From contig JAMPXH010000006.1 of assembly GCA_023701285.1 (NCBI GenBank), positions 1-64,000 of the forward strand: a DNA stretch of 64,000 nt, read 5' to 3'. This DNA is from Candidatus Didemnitutus sp. (GTDB lineage Bacteria > Verrucomicrobiota > Verrucomicrobiia > Opitutales > Opitutaceae). The translations under genes were made by a program, and so were the position numbers. Shown here piece by piece: positions 62,520 through 64,000 of the stretch. Below the pieces are notes generated by a model that made no database searches, was not told the DNA's origin, and was given only the letters and a program-made list of their open reading frames with translations. Within the stretch, counting starts at the first letter, position 1; every line of letters begins with the position of its first letter.

Positions 62520-63416
62520 TTACTTGAGGTAATCGAGGAGCGAGAGGCGCATGATGTTGGCGGAGGACTGGAGCGCGGCCTGGTAGGCGACTTGGGACTG
62601 GTTGAGGCGCACGATGGTGGTGGCGAGGTCGTCGTCGGTGTCGGCGGAGACGAGTTGCTCGAGGTTGTCGGCGCGGTCCTTCTGGAGGTCCTGGTTGACC
62701 TCAATGCGCATCTGCACGGCGCCTTGCTCGGCGAGGGCGTCGACGAAGACGTCCTCGGTGGCGATGAGTTGCTCGCGCGTGGCGGTGATGGCGGCGCCGT
62801 CGCCGGCGCGGAGGGCGTCGCGCAGGGCGGCGAGCTGGTTGACGAAGTCGCCGATGCTCTGGTTCGTGGCGCCGGTGGTGCCGGGCGTGACGGCGGCGGA
62901 CTCGGAGAGCGGGATGGAGGCTTGGTCGGCGTTGCCGGCGTAGGTGGCGCCGGTGATGCGTCCGTCGGCGTCGCGCGCGAGCGTGAACGGCGGGGCGTCG
63001 ACGGCGGTGCCCGCGAAAAGATAATCGTTACGGAAGCGGGTATTGCCGAGCTGCGCGGCTTGCTCGAGGAGCTGGTCGAGCTCGGCGGCGTAGGCGTCGC
63101 GCGCATCGTCGCTGGTGGCGCCGGCGGCAAGGGTGCCGATCTCGGTGGCGCGATCGGAGAGGGCCTTGAGTTGCTGGAGTCCGGAGAAGGAAGCCTGGCT
63201 GATCTCGAGGGCGCGATCGGCGTTGCGGGCAAACTGCGTGAGGCCGCGGCGCTCGCTCTCGAGGTTGATGACGCGGCCGACGGCAGCGGCATCGTCGGAA
63301 GGATTGGTGATGCGCTGGCCGGTGGAGACGCGCGTCTGGAGCTTGGCCTGCTGGGCGCCGAGCTGCTGAATCTGCCGGACGACGTTGTCGGAGACGGTGC
63401 TGGAGGCGATGCGCAT
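62520..63416 (-). CDS. flgL: Flagellar hook-filament junction protein FlgL
   Basis: 298 residues. Flagellin-like N-terminus (RIASSTVSDNVVRQIQQLGAQQAKLQTRVSTGQRITNPSDDAAAVGRVINLESE), a middle with FRNDYLFAGTAVDAPPF (typical of FlgL), and C-terminal helix (QVAYQAALQSSANIMRLSLLDYLK). It joins hook to filament together with FlgK, whose gene ends 43 bases upstream. Confidence 0.93.
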   Translation of the reverse strand: MRIASSTVSDNVVRQIQQLGAQQAKLQTRVSTGQRITNPSDDAAAVGRVINLESERRGLTQFARNADRALEISQASFSGLQQLKALSDRATEIGTLAAGATSDDARDAYAAELDQLLEQAAQLGNTRFRNDYLFAGTAVDAPPFTLARDADGRITGATYAGNADQASIPLSESAAVTPGTTGATNQSIGDFVNQLAALRDALRAGDGAAITATREQLIATEDVFVDALAEQGAVQMRIEVNQDLQKDRADNLEQLVSADTDDDLATTIVRLNQSQVAYQAALQSSANIMRLSLLDYLK

Positions 63417-63459
63417 GCGAGGGGCGAAGGGTAAAAGGCGGAGGGCGAAGGGCGGGGCG

Positions 63460-64000
63460 TCAGCGGCCGAGGCGGTTGACGACGGTGTCGAGCAGTTCGT
63501 CGACGACGGAGAAGACGCGGGAGGAGGCTTGGAAGGCGCGTTGGTAACGGACGAGGTCGGCCATTTCCTCGTCGAGCGAGACGCCGCTGACGCTGTCGCG
63601 CTGCGTGCGGACGAGGCGCTCGATGTTGCCCTGATCCTCGGCGCGCGCGCTGGCGCTGGCGAGGGCCTGGCCGAGGTTGCTGACGGCGCGCGCGTAGTGC
63701 TGGCCGAGCGTGCCGTCGATCACGTCGCCGCCCGCGGTGGCGAAGGACTTGGTGGCGAGGCCGGCGACGGCGAGGGCGAGGGAGTTGTCGCCGGCGCTGC
63801 CGGTGCCGGCGCGCAGGCTGAGAGAATCGAGCCCGCTCTCGAGGCGGAGGCTGCCGGCGGTGAGGCTGGTGGCAGCGAAGAAATTGCTGCCGGCGCCGGC
63901 GGGGTTGTAGGCGGCGTTGACGGACGTCGCGAGCTGGCGGGCGAGCAGGTCGAGGTCGGAGCGGAGCGTCTGGATGGCGCCGTCGCGGGCGTTGAGCGCG
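63460..64000 (-). CDS. flgK: Flagellar hook-associated protein FlgK (partial, C-terminus)
   Basis: The reading frame enters from the right edge and covers about 180 residues: ALNARDGAIQTLRSDLDLLARQLATSVNAAYNPAG, a middle with SLRLESGLDSLSLRAG, and the conserved C-terminus RDSVSGVSLDEEMADLVRYQRAFQASSRVFSVVDELLDTVVNRLGR, diagnostic for FlgK. The start lies outside the window. Confidence 0.93.
   Translation of the reverse strand, partial: ALNARDGAIQTLRSDLDLLARQLATSVNAAYNPAGAGSNFFAATSLTAGSLRLESGLDSLSLRAGTGSAGDNSLALAVAGLATKSFATAGGDVIDGTLGQHYARAVSNLGQALASASARAEDQGNIERLVRTQRDSVSGVSLDEEMADLVRYQRAFQASSRVFSVVDELLDTVVNRLGR

Overview
The window is high-GC bacterial chromosome (about 65-70% by eye outside one island). 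It most resembles a flagellated, Gram-negative member of the Verrucomicrobiota, probably Opitutaceae. The grounds are TonB-dependent receptors with long N-termini, PEP-CTERM proteins, secreted multidomain enzymes ending in a short FLRLKV/FWRLVL-type tail, GntR/LacI-hybrid and SorC regulators, and an flgK-flgL-fliW-csrA-fliC block. The lineage call is an inference from protein style; no rRNA gene is present.

Layout. (1) 1-2.3 kb: ketone-body genes, a single-chain alpha/beta succinyl-CoA:3-ketoacid CoA-transferase (cut by the left edge) and an acetyl-CoA acetyltransferase. (2) 2.4-24 kb: an amino-sugar locus that looks like N-acetylneuraminate (sialic acid) catabolism. Eleven minus-strand genes encode three proteins sharing one secreted module (one fused to an esterase and a sialidase-like domain), a TonB receptor, an HpcH/HpaI aldolase, an N-acylglucosamine 2-epimerase, a NagB-LmbE fusion, a ROK kinase, an SGNH esterase, a second sialidase-like enzyme and an SSS symporter. 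The five genes from aldolase to SGNH esterase are tightly packed, with three 4-base stop/start overlaps. A divergent GntR regulator and three copies of a 17-bp GGT...ACC palindrome suggest one regulon. No NanA-type lyase and no NagA are seen. (3) 24.6-33.2 kb: receptor, secreted phosphodiesterase, FAD oxidoreductase, acid phosphatase, FGGY sugar kinase and MFS transporter in one direction. (4) 33.5-43.8 kb: two large FN3-DNRLRE-metallophosphoesterases, two beta-solenoid-like proteins (one with NHL repeats) and a PEP-CTERM protein. (5) 44-54 kb: a plus-strand operon of SorC regulator, glycerophosphodiester phosphodiesterase, sn-glycerol-1-phosphate dehydrogenase, GlpT-like transporter, NagD/AraL-like phosphatase, GlpD, PafA-like phosphatase and a second secreted phosphodiesterase. 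An A/T-rich CATANNTATTC motif recurs in front of these units, so regions 3-5 may form one system that takes apart extracellular phosphodiesters (phospholipid head groups or teichoic-acid-like polymers) and uses both glycerol-phosphate enantiomers. (6) 54.4-56.4 kb: CstA.

(7) 56.4-60.3 kb: a lower-GC island of eight small minus-strand genes separated by two alternating families of imperfect repeats. One repeat has an integron attC-like core that contains the stop codon of the preceding gene. This looks like a gene-cassette array, but no integrase is in the window. (8) 60.6 kb to the right edge: flagellar filament genes and the FliW/CsrA switch.

Most candidates for something new are in regions 2, 5 and 7: an HpcH/HpaI aldolase where a sialic acid lyase is expected, a NagB fusion whose deacetylase half has lost its metal-site histidines, a G1P/G3P dual route, and the cassette-like island.
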